DNA of 64,000 nucleotides from Blastomyces gilchristii SLH14081 (lineage: Eukaryota; Ascomycota; Eurotiomycetes; Onygenales; Ajellomycetaceae): NCBI RefSeq assembly GCF_000003855.2, contig NW_003101677.1, forward strand, positions 1,781,506 to 1,845,505, given 5' to 3'. This document shows, one piece after another, positions 23,257-34,337 of the stretch (positions within the stretch are counted from its first letter, which is position 1; every line of letters starts with the position of its first letter). The notes below the pieces were generated by a model, which worked only from the letters and a program-made list of their open reading frames with translations, was not told where the DNA came from and did no database searches. The translations under genes were made by a program, and so were the position numbers.

Positions 23257-23940
23257 ATGGATCACGACCTGCTTGACAGCCTCCTGGACCTGGAGGGGGG
23301 GTTCTACAAGGAGGGCTACGACCTGGGAGCCACGGACGGCGCCCGGTCTGGCTACAGCGAAGGCAGTGTATTCGCCGTGGAGAAGGGCTTCGAGAAGTTC
23401 CAGGAAATAGGCAGGCTATACGGCAAAGCTATCGTCTGGGCCAAAAGATTACCGGGAGACCACGGCTTCCTGAACCTACCATCCACTTCAACCGCTACAT
23501 CTCCACAAGATACCTCTGTCAAATCATCTTCTTCCTCCCCCTCGAAAGCACAGGGTCCTAATCGCGAGAACGATAAGGTAGATATCCTCAATTTGGGCAC
23601 TACCCATACTCCCGCCACTCCTTTGCCCGCCTTACCCCCATTACCCCGCAACTCCCGTCTAGAGAAACATATCGCCAGCCTCCTCTCTCTCGTCGACCCG
23701 CTCGCGCTCTCCATGGAAAACTCCGAAGATGCCGTTGAGGATTTTGACGAACGGTTGAAAAAAGCCGTGGCGAAGGTGAAATTGATAGAGAGGATCCTGG
23801 GCGAACAGAATACCGTTGATGGTGGCTCGTCCGTTACCAACAATAAAAATAATAGCCGGGAAGGAAGCCGCCCTGTTGATGGGGATAGTATTGAGGATTT
23901 TGGGACGTTGCCGGCAAGGATGCAGCAGATTAAGGATTGA
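23257..23940 (+). CDS. lto1: LTO1 (ORAOV1-like) adaptor for Fe-S protein assembly
   Basis: A single-exon frame of 227 residues starts MDHDLLDSLLDLEGGFYKEG. Residues about 15-60 carry the deca-GX3 pattern of the Yae1/Lto1 family, with glycines every four residues through GYDLGATDGARSGYSEG and further at EIGRLYG. A Ser/Pro-rich linker and a C-terminal helical stretch (about 145-190) follow. In yeast, Lto1 with Yae1 brings the CIA machinery to Rli1/ABCE1. Yeast and human proteins end in an aromatic residue used for docking on the CIA complex; this one ends in QQIKD. The first frame ATG-like position further upstream (23107) would add a random-looking extension, so 23257 is preferred. Confidence 0.85.
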   Translation: MDHDLLDSLLDLEGGFYKEGYDLGATDGARSGYSEGSVFAVEKGFEKFQEIGRLYGKAIVWAKRLPGDHGFLNLPSTSTATSPQDTSVKSSSSSPSKAQGPNRENDKVDILNLGTTHTPATPLPALPPLPRNSRLEKHIASLLSLVDPLALSMENSEDAVEDFDERLKKAVAKVKLIERILGEQNTVDGGSSVTNNKNNSREGSRPVDGDSIEDFGTLPARMQQIKD

Positions 23941-24662
23941 AATTGTGGCTCAGATTCATGAATTGGATCGGTCCCTTCCTTTCTTCTCTTAATTTGGGAA
24001 AAGGAGAGCTATTAACTGAGATGAAGCGTAGGAATTCCTTCAGACACACAAGGAAGGGATGGACTCTGTGCTTATGTCGGGGCGGGTCTGAAAATAGAAG
24101 GCCAGAATGCCTCAGTCCAGTCCTGTAGAGAGCCGGCCCGGGGGGGGGGGGGGGTTCTCATGGGCCATTCAACATTCAACCATTTATTTAAGAGCTCTTC
24201 CACGGAATGTTGGCCTTGGCCCGCCTAGCTAGCGGGGGAGGAAACCCGACAGTATTAGTTCCCTCCTTTTGCTACATCTTAGTTATGGCTACGGTTGTTA
24301 TTTAACGGAGACAAGTCGATGTGGTACGGCTTCCGCATCAAGCGCATCGCCAGCGGGCGACTCCAGTTTGGGTGCTGACAGGGGTTAGTTATGACACAAG
24401 GGCTAATGGCCCGAGGATGGAAATATAACGGGTCTATGATATTTTGATTTGGCCTGTTGGCGCGTTTGAACATAACCGAATCCCCCTTTCCTTTCTTAAC
24501 TCCGAGAATACGTCTTGAGAAATACCACACTATGTACCCATCGGCAGTGCAATAACCCTAATATTATTATCCCTACTCATATTTTCCATAACACAAAGCA
24601 TAAATAACACAAAATGGATTCCCACACAAGCAAAACAAAACACATCCCCCAGTCTTCACATC
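23941..24662. other. Convergent intergenic region between LTO1 and MYG1
   Basis: Contains a G homopolymer of about 15 bases at 24137-24151. Otherwise it should be the two 3' untranslated regions. No gene was recognised. Confidence 0.45.
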
Positions 24663-25835
24663 TTACCCCAAACTCCTAACCGCCATCGCAAACGCGCCCT
24701 CCCTCGTCGCATGCCCCCCAATAAACCCATTCGCATGCACAAATACCGCACCAGGAGGTACCACCACACTCGCCTCCTCACTCGCCAACACTCTATCCAG
24801 ATCCTCATCCCTAACCCCACACCACGCCTCCGGCAACGGCTTCCTGGACTCAAAACTCACATCCGTGACCGGTACACACTGCACGCGCCACTTGGCCTCC
24901 GGCGCCGTTGACTCCGGGTACAGCACGTAATACACCTGTCTCAAAAGATCCGCACCAGCCTCTGCCGCCGCCGCCGCCGCCGCCTCCTCCAGCGCAAACA
25001 AATGCTCCTTCCACGGAACCCCCGCAGTGGGCAACACCAGTATCTGCCCAGAGGCATGTGTGTCAAAGCGCGCCTTGTACGCCTCGCTCACCGTCGCGCG
25101 CGCAGGGAGCCATGAGCTACTCGCAACACGCAGTTTGCGCAGGAACGCGCCGCCAATGAACCTACTCGCGTTCTCGAAGAGGGCGTCTTCGTCCTGCGGC
25201 TCTGCCGCGGTGGGGTCTGGATGGTTCAGATCGCCCACGAGGGCGCCGAGATTGATGCCGCCGTCGCGGAAGCGTTTCTGCACGCCGGCCGCGGCGAGGG
25301 CGGCGCTGTCGTAGACGGAGATGCCGTTGTCGTTCGCGTCGAGCGCCTCGATGAAGTCTGTGTATAGCTTTTCGTACAGGGTGGCTACGTCGGGGTGGTG
25401 GACGGGGAGGGCGGTGTGTTGGGCTATGATGGCTTTGCCGAAGTGGAGGTAGATGAGGCCGGCGGAGGAGAGCTTTGTGGTATGTTGCGGGAAAGTAGTT
25501 GTGAAGGATCGCTGGTGGTGGTCGTAGCGGTTGCGGGCGGGGTCGTATTCGCCGCCGACGTCGACGACGGTGTGGCAGGTGGCTAGGAGGGAGGGGTCGC
25601 GGGTACGGATGAGGGGGGAGGAGGTGTAGGTTGGTAGGAGGCGGAGGAGGTAGACGGCTAGGGCTTCATCGGCGTGGAAGTGGCCGCTGGAGAAATGGGT
25701 TGAAGTTAGTTAAAACTATATAGAACTTAACTGCGTTTTTGGCGCATGTAGTTCGGGAATGTTGGGACGATACTTGTGAGTGCCGATTGTGGGAGGGGAG
25801 GTCCTGAGCCTCTTTGCGGCGGTTTCTTCGGCCAT
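24663..25835 (-). CDS. MYG1 family protein (UPF0160), probable DHH-type RNA exonuclease
   Basis: Exons 25835-25774 and 25686-24663 give 361 residues. The GT..AG intron splits the Asn codon of the family motif, restoring IGTHNGHFHADEA at residues about 17-29. Further family marks are VVDVGGEYDPARNRYDHHQRSF (the DHH motif), SSAGLIYLHFGKAII, DANDNGI and VFVHANGFIGGHATREGA at the end. Human MYG1 (376 residues) is a 3'-5' RNA exonuclease acting in nucleolus and mitochondria; fungal homologues include yeast YER156C (338). No obvious mitochondrial presequence is seen. An alanine run of eight to nine residues near 240 comes from a GCC repeat. Identification is strong; the enzymatic role is transferred from the family. 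Confidence 0.9.
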
Positions 25836-27776
25836 TCTGAACAAGGAACGTAAACAGAGCATACAACAGAGGCCGCGGATAATTGTCTGGTTAATGTTGT
25901 ACGCAGGATGAAAGTAGTTCGCAGCTTCAATATCTATCTTGAGACTGACAAGATTCCAATGATGAATTGGCGGGCGGGGAGTTTTGACTTGGCCGGATTG
26001 GGGCAAGGCTAGGGCTTAGGGCTAGTTAGCTTACAGCGTAATCTACGCAGTTAGTAAGTTAACTAACTAGTTAACGTTACTCCCTACAGCGTAATCTATC
26101 TCTCTCCCTTTTTGACGTTATGGTAGTTCGCCTCTGGTTATAGAGCTACTACTGTGTATGTAATAATAATGATTAATGGATATCAGGGAGGGTCAGATGG
26201 AAAGACTATCGGATATGGAGCTGGACAATTGTCTCTATGCCTACACAGTGGTTTAGAAAACAAGCGGTGATACAAGTAGTTTTACGCTTCGTTCATAACC
26301 CCCATCCCATCCCATCCCATCCCATGATGGACCTAAAATTGTGCCTCGTAAATCTGGTAGAGCCGTCTTTATGGTTCGTCGGCAAAATATCTTCTTGTTT
26401 ACTCTGTAGGCTGGGTTGCCTATTACTGTAGCAGACAAGCCCGGTGGAAAGAACAAATCGAAATAGAAATGAAGGGATTTATATATTTTTATTTTTTTGG
26501 AATTAATGGATAGCAAAACTCACCTCGCAAGCCTCCAAGCTCAGCATATAAAAACAGGTAGGTAGGTAGTATGAGATCCGATCTTCTTCCAAAAATGGTC
26601 AACGGTTCCCCCCAATATAACTATATATATATATGGCTTTATATGGCTTTCAGAGCAGCCTTCAGCCGATGGATGATGGGTGGTTTCATTTTGAGCAAGT
26701 GAGCAGGGATGATATTTTCGGGATCAAACAATTTGATAAATAAATATAAATATAAATGTGTTCTGATGGCTCTGGAGCAAATATCTCATGCATTTAGCGA
26801 GTTGTTTTGTTTTCCTTTAGTTATATTAGTTATTTAAATACTCCACGCGATCGCACCAATCGACAAAGCCAAAAAAAAAAAAAAAAAAAAAGAAAAGAAA
26901 AAGAAAAGATAATAATCCCTGGAAAAATATCCAAGATTCTGTTGCTTGACATAAATAGTTACAGAGAGAGAGTGAGTGAGTTGGATAAATATTGCTTGCT
27001 TGCTTATTTTCGTATATATTTATTTATTAACTCCCTTCTCTATTTTAACTTCATCCTATTTCCAACTCTGGTCTGAACTCAACTCCACAACTCACACTCG
27101 CTGTTCAATAATAATAATATTTAGTTTATTTAGTTAGTTGTTTAAATATTTAACCCCGGCCCAACCTTCTTCATCTTCACTCTAACCCGAACCCTTTACT
27201 TCTCGTCCTACTCCGCTCTGCTCTCTGCTGCATAGAATATTCCAGCTTCAACAGCTCATCTTACCCACCGCTTCTTCCTCCTCCTGCAGCCTGCCCTCCA
27301 TCCGCCCAAAAACGTACCCGAACAGCAGATCGGAAACAGAACACGAGATATAAATACAAGAAACAGTAGTTACGGAGTAATACAACAACCCATTCCGCCG
27401 GCCACTCGAAAGAACCCCGTCGAAGCCTCCCCGCAAACTCGCTGCTCTTGTGTCGCTCAAAACTCCATTTCTATTCCCTTCCCCGCGGGGGGGGGCAGGC
27501 GGGGTTAAATGATCAGGAGACTTCGTGATGGTGACAGGAGGGAATGGGTGTGTCTCGTGTAGATGAGGTATGTGGGAGTTGTAAGGTTAAGCAAAGTCAG
27601 GGATGGAGAAAAAAAACAACGAGGTAACGCTGGCGACCTTTTATTTAAACATGAACGAAGGTCTCTCCCACCATCCTCAGACCCAAGACGAGCTGCTCGT
27701 GTGTCGTAGGTGTTGTTTTTCTAGTACAATATAGTGAAATGTGCCGACATGGCAGGAATTCCAGTGCTGCTCGAGG
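25836..27776. other. Intergenic region between MYG1 and ICE2, up to the assembly gap
   Basis: It includes a (CCCAT)5 repeat at about 26301-26325, an A run of 21 at 26871-26891, AT-rich words such as GTTAACTAACTAGTTAAC near 26056-26075, and one TACGGAGTA at 27371. CT-rich DNA at 27180-27300 resembles a fungal gene leader, which would fit ICE2 downstream, but no coding frame is convincing. Confidence 0.45.
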
Positions 27777-27876
27777 NNNNNNNNNNNNNNNNNNNNNNNN
27801 NNNNNNNNNNNNNNNNNNNNNNNNNNNNNNNNNNNNNNNNNNNNNNNNNNNNNNNNNNNNNNNNNNNNNNNNNNNN
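27777..27876. other. Assembly gap, exactly 100 N
   Basis: A run of 100 N, the usual placeholder for a gap of unknown length. A C homopolymer of about 18 bases follows at once, which likely caused the break. The gap lies about 80 bp before the ICE2 start codon, so it falls in the promoter or leader of that gene. Confidence 0.98.
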
Positions 27877-27955
27877 TCCCCCCCCCCCCCCCCCCCGCCA
27901 CCTCTCCCGGCCCAAATAAACAAGAGCGCCTTTTTTGCGCCATAAATCCCCGTCG

Positions 27956-29431
27956 ATGTGGATCTTCCGAATCTTCTCGTCGGCCTTTTTCCTCACGTCC
28001 ATCGTCCTCTCGATCCCCCTCGCCTTCGATGTTGGTGGTAGGACCTGTGGCCTGGGCTTCTCCCTCTGCCTAGCTGCCTTCTACTTCTTCTTCTCCCTGC
28101 TCAGACTCACCACCCCGTCCCGCTCGTGGATCCGAAACTCCCTGATCGTCGTTCTCAGGTCTACGCAATGGCTTATCGTCCCTGCTTTGCTCATCTGGTC
28201 ATTGAACCGATTCTCCGTCGATGCCGACGCGGGTGACAGTGGCTCGACTGCTGGCGCCCGGGTCGGATGGCTCGAGCGCACGTTTGGTGGGAAGAGAGCG
28301 CAGGATACGTCGATTGTTCGATGGCTATTTGGTGCCGACGGCCTTGTTGAGAATGCTACTGTGGGTGGCTGGGATAAGTTGTTGAGCTGGTCAACTCCGT
28401 TTTTCCAACTGGCGGAGGGGTTTTGCAGCTTGCTTGTCATCCAGGCTGCCGGCCAGATCACGAGATGGTTGGTCAATCGAGGTGGGAGGAGCGATAGTTG
28501 GATGGTATGTATCTTTCTTTGCCTCGGTTTTTATTCCCTTAATTCCATTTAATCTACATAGGTTACGTTGTTGCATGTGAGAATGGAACCAGAATATGCT
28601 GACTTCCTCTGTGTGTCATTGAAGATTGGCCTTCTGGTCATGTCCGCGTCCATAATCTCAAGCTCCGTTTACTTCCTCTGGCGCGTCCTGCAGTTCCCCG
28701 GAATTAGCAACGTCGATGCAGCCCTAATCGGCGTCGCGATAACCTGTGCTGTCTTCCTGTGCGCCTGGGGTATCGGCAGTGGTCGAGGAAACCCAGTAGA
28801 GAGCTCCCTGCTATTCGCATACGTCGTCCTATGTATCTACCAGATCTTCACAGACTACAAATCGTCGTCCACGTCCACCACTGAACCACCTTCACCCGCC
28901 CAGACTCCCGAATTCCCCCCTCTGCCACCTATCATCATGGCTTCCTATACCACGCTCATGCACGCCCTCTCTACCCTACCCTCCATCATCCACGCAGCCT
29001 TCAACGTTGTAAGCGCAGCCTTCAGCGCCGTGACCCCCTCGGTCCTGATATCTCTCACCTATCGACTATTCGTCTTCTACGCATCCACGAGAATCATCCC
29101 AGCCGTTCGCGAGTCCGGAGCCCGCGCCCTTTCCCAGGAGGCGTCCCTGGATGATTCCGATGGCGCCGGTCGTTTCCTGGGCCTTCTGAGCTGGTTTTCC
29201 CCTTCTATTCTCGTCGCTGTCTATACTAGTCTGCTGATGCAGCACTTTGCATCGACTTCCCAAGCAATGGGGGGCAATGGTGAATGGTGGAGCAACCGCG
29301 GTGATGGGGCCGGGAATTTCTGGAGATGGATCAATCTTGGTTGCACAATGGCATTGTACGCAGTCGAGCTTTGGATAGGGAAACATGACGATATCGACTC
29401 TGGGCTTGCGGGACACTGGAAAACGGATTGA
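27956..29431 (+). CDS. ice2: ICE2-like ER membrane protein
   Basis: Exons 27956-28504 and 28562-29431 (57-nt GT..AG intron) give 472 residues. About eight to ten hydrophobic segments are visible, beginning with FRIFSSAFFLTSIVLSIPLA at the N-terminus and including LKIGLLVMSASIISSSVYF after the intron. Family blocks are GGRTCGLGFSLCLAAFYF, FQLAEGFCSLLVIQAAGQ and LRVEPEYADF-like HVRMEPEYADFLCVSLK. A Ser/Thr/Pro-rich loop lies at about residues 285-310. Yeast Ice2 shapes the cortical ER, links it to lipid droplets and regulates lipid synthesis through Nem1-Spo7; this is family knowledge. The chosen ATG is the first one in frame after the gap; a start inside the gap is possible but the N-terminus looks complete. 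Confidence 0.88.
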
Positions 29432-31275
29432 AGAGCGGTCCCCTTATATTTGGGAAACGTGACTCCCTTCTCCTATCCCAAGCCCCCGCAATCCCACCGG
29501 TTTATTTCGTTGTTATTCTTATGAAAGCGGCTGGAGGAAGATATGGGCATCGTCTTAGATTTCCTTTTCGTTGTTGTTATGCTCATGATCTCTTCACACA
29601 CCATCGAGGTGGCTAGCGGGGTTGATTCTTTTTGATAGGGGATATCATACAGAGAAAGGGTGATGGATGGCCTATGCTACAAGCATGTGGTTGGACTACC
29701 GCGGAAAATTTAACGCCGATGATAGGAAATATACAGTCAATTACAGGTGTGGGGAGGAGGAGGAGATCCGGTGGGGGGAATGAAGCTGGCTTTTGTTTTT
29801 TTTCGCCGCGGTGGAGCGGAGAGGCTCACCTTTACATGCACACACACCCCTTACTCGACTACGAGCAATGCCTCCATATTCAAGACGACTACATACTAAA
29901 AACACCTCGTCACGGTTGATGCGCCCTCGTTGGATTAAACCCCATGTTCTTATTTCTTCGATCGTCCACGAAGGTTTTCATTTCACTGTTTAGATGGCCA
30001 ACTTTCGAAATATATGGCTTCAGGCCCTCTACCCACCTATCTATTCATCCGTCTGCATTTCCCCCAAACTCCCCCATTTTTCTTCCTCACTTTACATCCT
30101 CCTGCTGCTTCGGAAATTATACCACACATCCCATCGTCCGTCACACCGACACTCATTTCTTGCCCCTCCTCATGCTCTTTGCATCTTCATTGGCTCTTCC
30201 CCCTTTCTCCCCTCCATATGTAACTCCTTCCCCCAACTCCGCACACGCAACGCGACATTAACAAAACCATTTTCTTTCTCATTCTGCAATATCTCCCCCC
30301 AAAGCCTCCTCCCTGTTCCTCTATCTTTAACATTTTCCCTACACACACACCGAACCACTCAGGTCGCCCGATATCAATGAGGAAACACAGGAAATGGGGT
30401 GAGATCCTTTCGGCCCACTTCACACACTCATAAAGTAAACCCACACCCACGCACGCACGAATACAAAAAAAATGGGCTGTTCAAAACTTCCGTTTTCCGA
30501 GCATGTCTGGGAACACCATCCCCGCTTCGTCCAACCTCACCTCACCCCGCCACATATGGTTTCCATCCACACCCCTCTTCCCCGGGCTCTCTCCCGTCAA
30601 TGCTACCAATACCTACACCCAAACTCATATCATATCGTCACGCAACGCGCCCTATCTGGTCCCGCAAGGCACAAGCCCTCCCCATGGTACGCTTTTAAAT
30701 ATAAGCTACGACGGTTGCGGAACTTGAAAACCTCCGTCCAAAGGAAGGTTGCGGTGAGAGGCACCTGATGATGACGGTGGGAATGAAAGATGAAGATGTT
30801 GCGGAAGCATTTTTCCTGTTTGTTCTCCATTACCTGCCGTTTTCTCAGAGTATGGTCCTTTCCACTTCCATTTTTCGTTTCCTTTCTCGACTTGAAAAAT
30901 CTAATTCTCTTTTACTCTTTATTTTTCCTTTTATCTTTTCTTTTTGTTTTGTCCCCCCATCTATCATTCTCAACTTTTTGTTTTTATCTTAAACCATTTT
31001 TCTCTCTTTTCCATTTTCTCTTCTCCTTTTCTTTCTCTTTTCTCATTTATGTATCCCTATTCCTATCGGCACCACCAAACCACCACCCCCATGACTATGA
31101 CAAAGATATGAAATTTTATATATAATGTAATGTATATATCGGCGAATAGTAGTAAAGAGCAGATGTGATTTCAGAATCAGAGATAACTAGTTAACTATAC
31201 ATCAGATTCAAAAAATTCGGAAGTGCAAAAAGTCTTACAGCTAGTTAGCAGAGATAGTTAGGTGAATACTTGAGC

Positions 31276-31277
<2 letters not shown>

Positions 31278-31317
<40 letters not shown>
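31278..31317. repeat. Poly-T run of 40 bases
   Basis: Forty uninterrupted T residues in intergenic DNA. It could be the poly-A tail of a reversed retroelement, but no element sequence was recognised beside it. Confidence 0.9.
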
Positions 31318-31319
<2 letters not shown>

Positions 31320-31420
31320 TGAGGTGAGATGAGTATGTATGACAATATCAAGTATGCTTCCCTCGCTATTCGCTCTATCGGTATCAGATCCCGTTTCCAC
31401 CCCTCCCCCCCCCGTCCCCC

Positions 31421-31467
31421 CGTCCCCTGCGTCCCCTGCGTCCTCTGCGTCCCCTGCGTCCCCTGCT
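31421..31467. repeat. Minisatellite of a 9-bp unit (CCCCTGCGT)
   Basis: About five to six head-to-tail copies with one C-to-T variant, preceded by a C-rich tract. On the minus strand it gives an artificial Asp-Ala-Gly repeat. Confidence 0.85.
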
Positions 31468-33552
31468 TCTATCCTCATTGGTAGCATCATTTAACCCCCA
31501 TGTACTACTGTATACTATTCATTTCAAACTACTCCGTAGTGATAGGCAGAATAGCTGGTATTCAAATACAACTTTCCCTTTCCCCCCCCCCCCTTCTAGG
31601 CAGCTACTTGACGTCATTGCTGACGAACGCAAATCGACGCAAAGCGGCGTTCTTGAAACAAAGGTAGTTAACTAGCTATGTATGCGTTCCAAGTCGGAAT
31701 GAGGAATGAGGAAGGAGAGCGAATGTGGGCATGATGTAGTTAGGGGAACGACCGTCGGGTGGCGAACTTTCGCGTGGACCGTGGAAGTGTTATATATACC
31801 ACCTAATGGATATGTCTACATCTGTAGGGCATGTGGTGGGAAAGGAGACGGGCTAGGGGGGGGGGGCGGCGGGAGAGGGACTTCAAAAATCAGGATATAG
31901 TTAAATATTTAGCGTGGTTTCTTCTAGGTAGTTAGTGTAGTGGGGCCAAATAAAGGAAAATGGGACTAATCTTCCACAGCGTTGATGTCCTTGGGTTGTT
32001 CTGGCCGGTTTGGTACGTAGGGATTTGGGGGTATTCCGCGGGTGGGAAGGGGGGGGGCGGGACGAAACAGGTATTTAATGTACAGTACTTGTACATGGAT
32101 CGGTAGGTTATCACATCCGTTTTGAACTTATTCCCATTTCACATTGTCACTTGGTTTGGGTTTGGCAATTCTCGCCATTCTGGGCTAGGTAGAAGGCACA
32201 AGGGGTGAGAGAATAGAGGACAAATCAATCTGGTTTGGCAGGGAAGGTTTGGTGGTTTGTAGGAATAATTCACTGATTGAAGATAAGTGAAGAGGGAAGC
32301 AAAAGAGAGGGAGAAACTGAGAAATAAATAAATAAATAAAAAAAAAAAGAAAAGAAAAGAAAAGCTCATGAAACTTTGAGAATGTTCATTCATTGTGTGA
32401 AGCATAGATTGCATTAATAATTGTACATGTTTATAAAACATGTGAAAAGAAGGTAGCCTTTTTTCCCCGTTAACTAACTAGAAAAAGAAGTTAAAAAAGT
32501 TCGACGATGAAACAGATGTAGACGCGAGGAGATTTCAATATATGAAAATAAAAAAATAAAACAAAAGTGCAAATTTGAAAGTTGAATAGAAAGACACGTC
32601 CAAATGAAAGTGACAAAGGCAAAGAAAAAAATGCACCTCGTGTGTGATTACATAGATCATGACATAGAGACACAGGCAAAATCGACGCCCATGGTTTGTG
32701 AAAAGGAAATGCAATATAAAAAGCTTTCAACTGCGAGGCAATGAAGTCAGAAAAAAAAAAAAAAAAAAAGGGGGGGGAGTGGTTGGGAGAAATTGGAGAA
32801 TAGAGGGAGGTAAAAAAAAAAAATCAGGTCGTGTGCGTTTCCGACATAATGACATCAAAGGAGAAAACGGTAAAGGATAAACAGATAAAATAAGGAAATG
32901 AAGTGAAACTCGGGAAGAGTAGATAAAAACATAAGAGAATCGTAATAAAATGGTGGCTGTTGGTTGAAAGGCGAGTGGGAAGGGGGGTAACTAGGTAGAG
33001 CTAAAAAGAACGTGACTGTGACGAACGTTGAGCGCGGAAAAAAGAACGTTATCAATGCTGTAAGGATTGACGGGGAATTGGGAAAATCTTCTGGAAATGC
33101 AGCCTGACAAGGACTACGCTCGGAATCGATATGGATAAGGATTGATTGAAGCACTCTCTCTGTTTCGATCTTGCGCGGGTTTCGGGCTACATCCATGCAA
33201 TCCATTGGGAAGCTCTTCTGTAGATGGTCCGCGAATTCAAATCCCCCCGGAAGCGAAACAATAAAGAGGATAACCCTTTGAAAAGTTGAGCCGACCCAAT
33301 ACGCCGAAGGAAAACAATTTAGCTCCCGTGCAGCAAAGTCCAAAACTTTTCAACTTTTCGGCAGTCCACATGATAGAGCCGTTCCCGTCTCGTTTCGCTG
33401 GTTCGTTCACTTTTTTTCATGATGTCACACCCCATTTTGGATACACAGGTCAACATATCTTGAAAAATCCACCTCGGGAGTGGCACAAGCCAGATCGCTC
33501 TACTCCCCACTCTCTCATCTGGTTCTCTCAGAATTGCAGCGCTGCACATAAT

Positions 33553-34337
33553 TCATCGCCGTATCGGAAGTCCTTCCGTATGCTGCGGTGGACTAGTACC
33601 CGCGCTCCCCTCTTGCCCTTTGGCGGTTGTAGAAGTAGTTGTAGCTTTCTTCGCATCAGGGGATGAGGACGCTGCTGCCGCCTGTGGTTGATCCGGTTCG
33701 TCGTCGATGCTAGTTTGTCGGTTTAAGAAGCTGCTCTCTTTGACGGGACTGCGGCTGATGCTGGCGTGGAAATTATGGTTCGAGACCCCATGCGGCTGGA
33801 GACTGGAGTGTGGACCGTTATTGAAGGGACTGGGGATGCTGCTGCTGGGGGGCGGGGAGGTGGCAGTTAGGTGGGGGATGTTTTCTGGGAGGGGATGCCG
33901 GGATCCGATGCTGGTAACGCCAACGTCTGAGGCTTTGCCGGCTTTGCTGAGTGCGTAGTCTCCTGAGTCGAAGTATTTTCGTTCCTGGTTTGGTGAAAAT
34001 GGGGGAGGTGATTTGTTAGTGATGTAGATTGATTTACCGCGGAACAATGGAGGAGGGATGTGGTGAGGGTGTGGTGGAAACATGTGCATCGATTAAGGCA
34101 TTGAAGGAAAGAAAGCGTATAGCAATTCATTGACATACCTTCAGCTTATTCTGCAGCAAATCCTTCTTGGTGGGCATTTTGCCATAGAGCCGGAATAATC
34201 TTTGCTCGTCCGGGCTGAGCGACTGTATATTGCAGTGAGGTTAGCTAGATTCTGGACATAACGAGAGAAGGTCAGGGCAAAGTGGTCAGGGTTCCGCTCA
34301 CGCTAATATCCACTTTGTTTTTCTGATGAGGATTCAT
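33553..34337 (-). CDS. igo1: Endosulfine family protein (IGO1-like)
   Basis: Three exons, 34337-34302 (36 nt), 34222-34139 and 33984-33553, give 183 residues; all introns are GT..AG and in phase. The conserved endosulfine block spans exons 2 and 3: LSPDEQRLFRLYGKMPTKKD, then KYFDSGDYAL, where Ser47 is the residue phosphorylated by Greatwall/Rim15 kinases. The C-terminal two thirds is disordered, rich in Ser, Pro, Ala and Thr. When phosphorylated, family members inhibit PP2A-B55/Cdc55 and drive quiescence entry or mitosis and protect certain mRNAs; this is family knowledge. An upstream ATG at 34089 seen in the terminal frame is in the intron and is not the start. Confidence 0.93.

Larger units (their letters stand above)
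29432..33552. other. 4.1-kb gene-free region rich in homopolymers
   Basis: No frame in this stretch resembles a protein. The left part (30000-31100) is strongly CT-rich on the plus strand; the right part (32280-32980) is A-rich. Homopolymers include T40 (31278-31317), A/G junctions at 32751-32779 and a CCCCTGCGT minisatellite (31421-31467). The right end probably includes the 3' untranslated region of IGO1. A long non-coding transcript from the CT-rich part is possible but not shown. Confidence 0.5.

Noticed and set aside
27645..28073. Open frames running through the N gap
   Set aside because: They contain 34 unknown residues from the gap and poly-Gly/Pro from the C run, so they carry no information.
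32855..33343. 162-codon minus-strand frame
   Set aside because: No recognisable domain, Phe/Ser/Pro-rich, and placed where the IGO1 3' untranslated region is expected.
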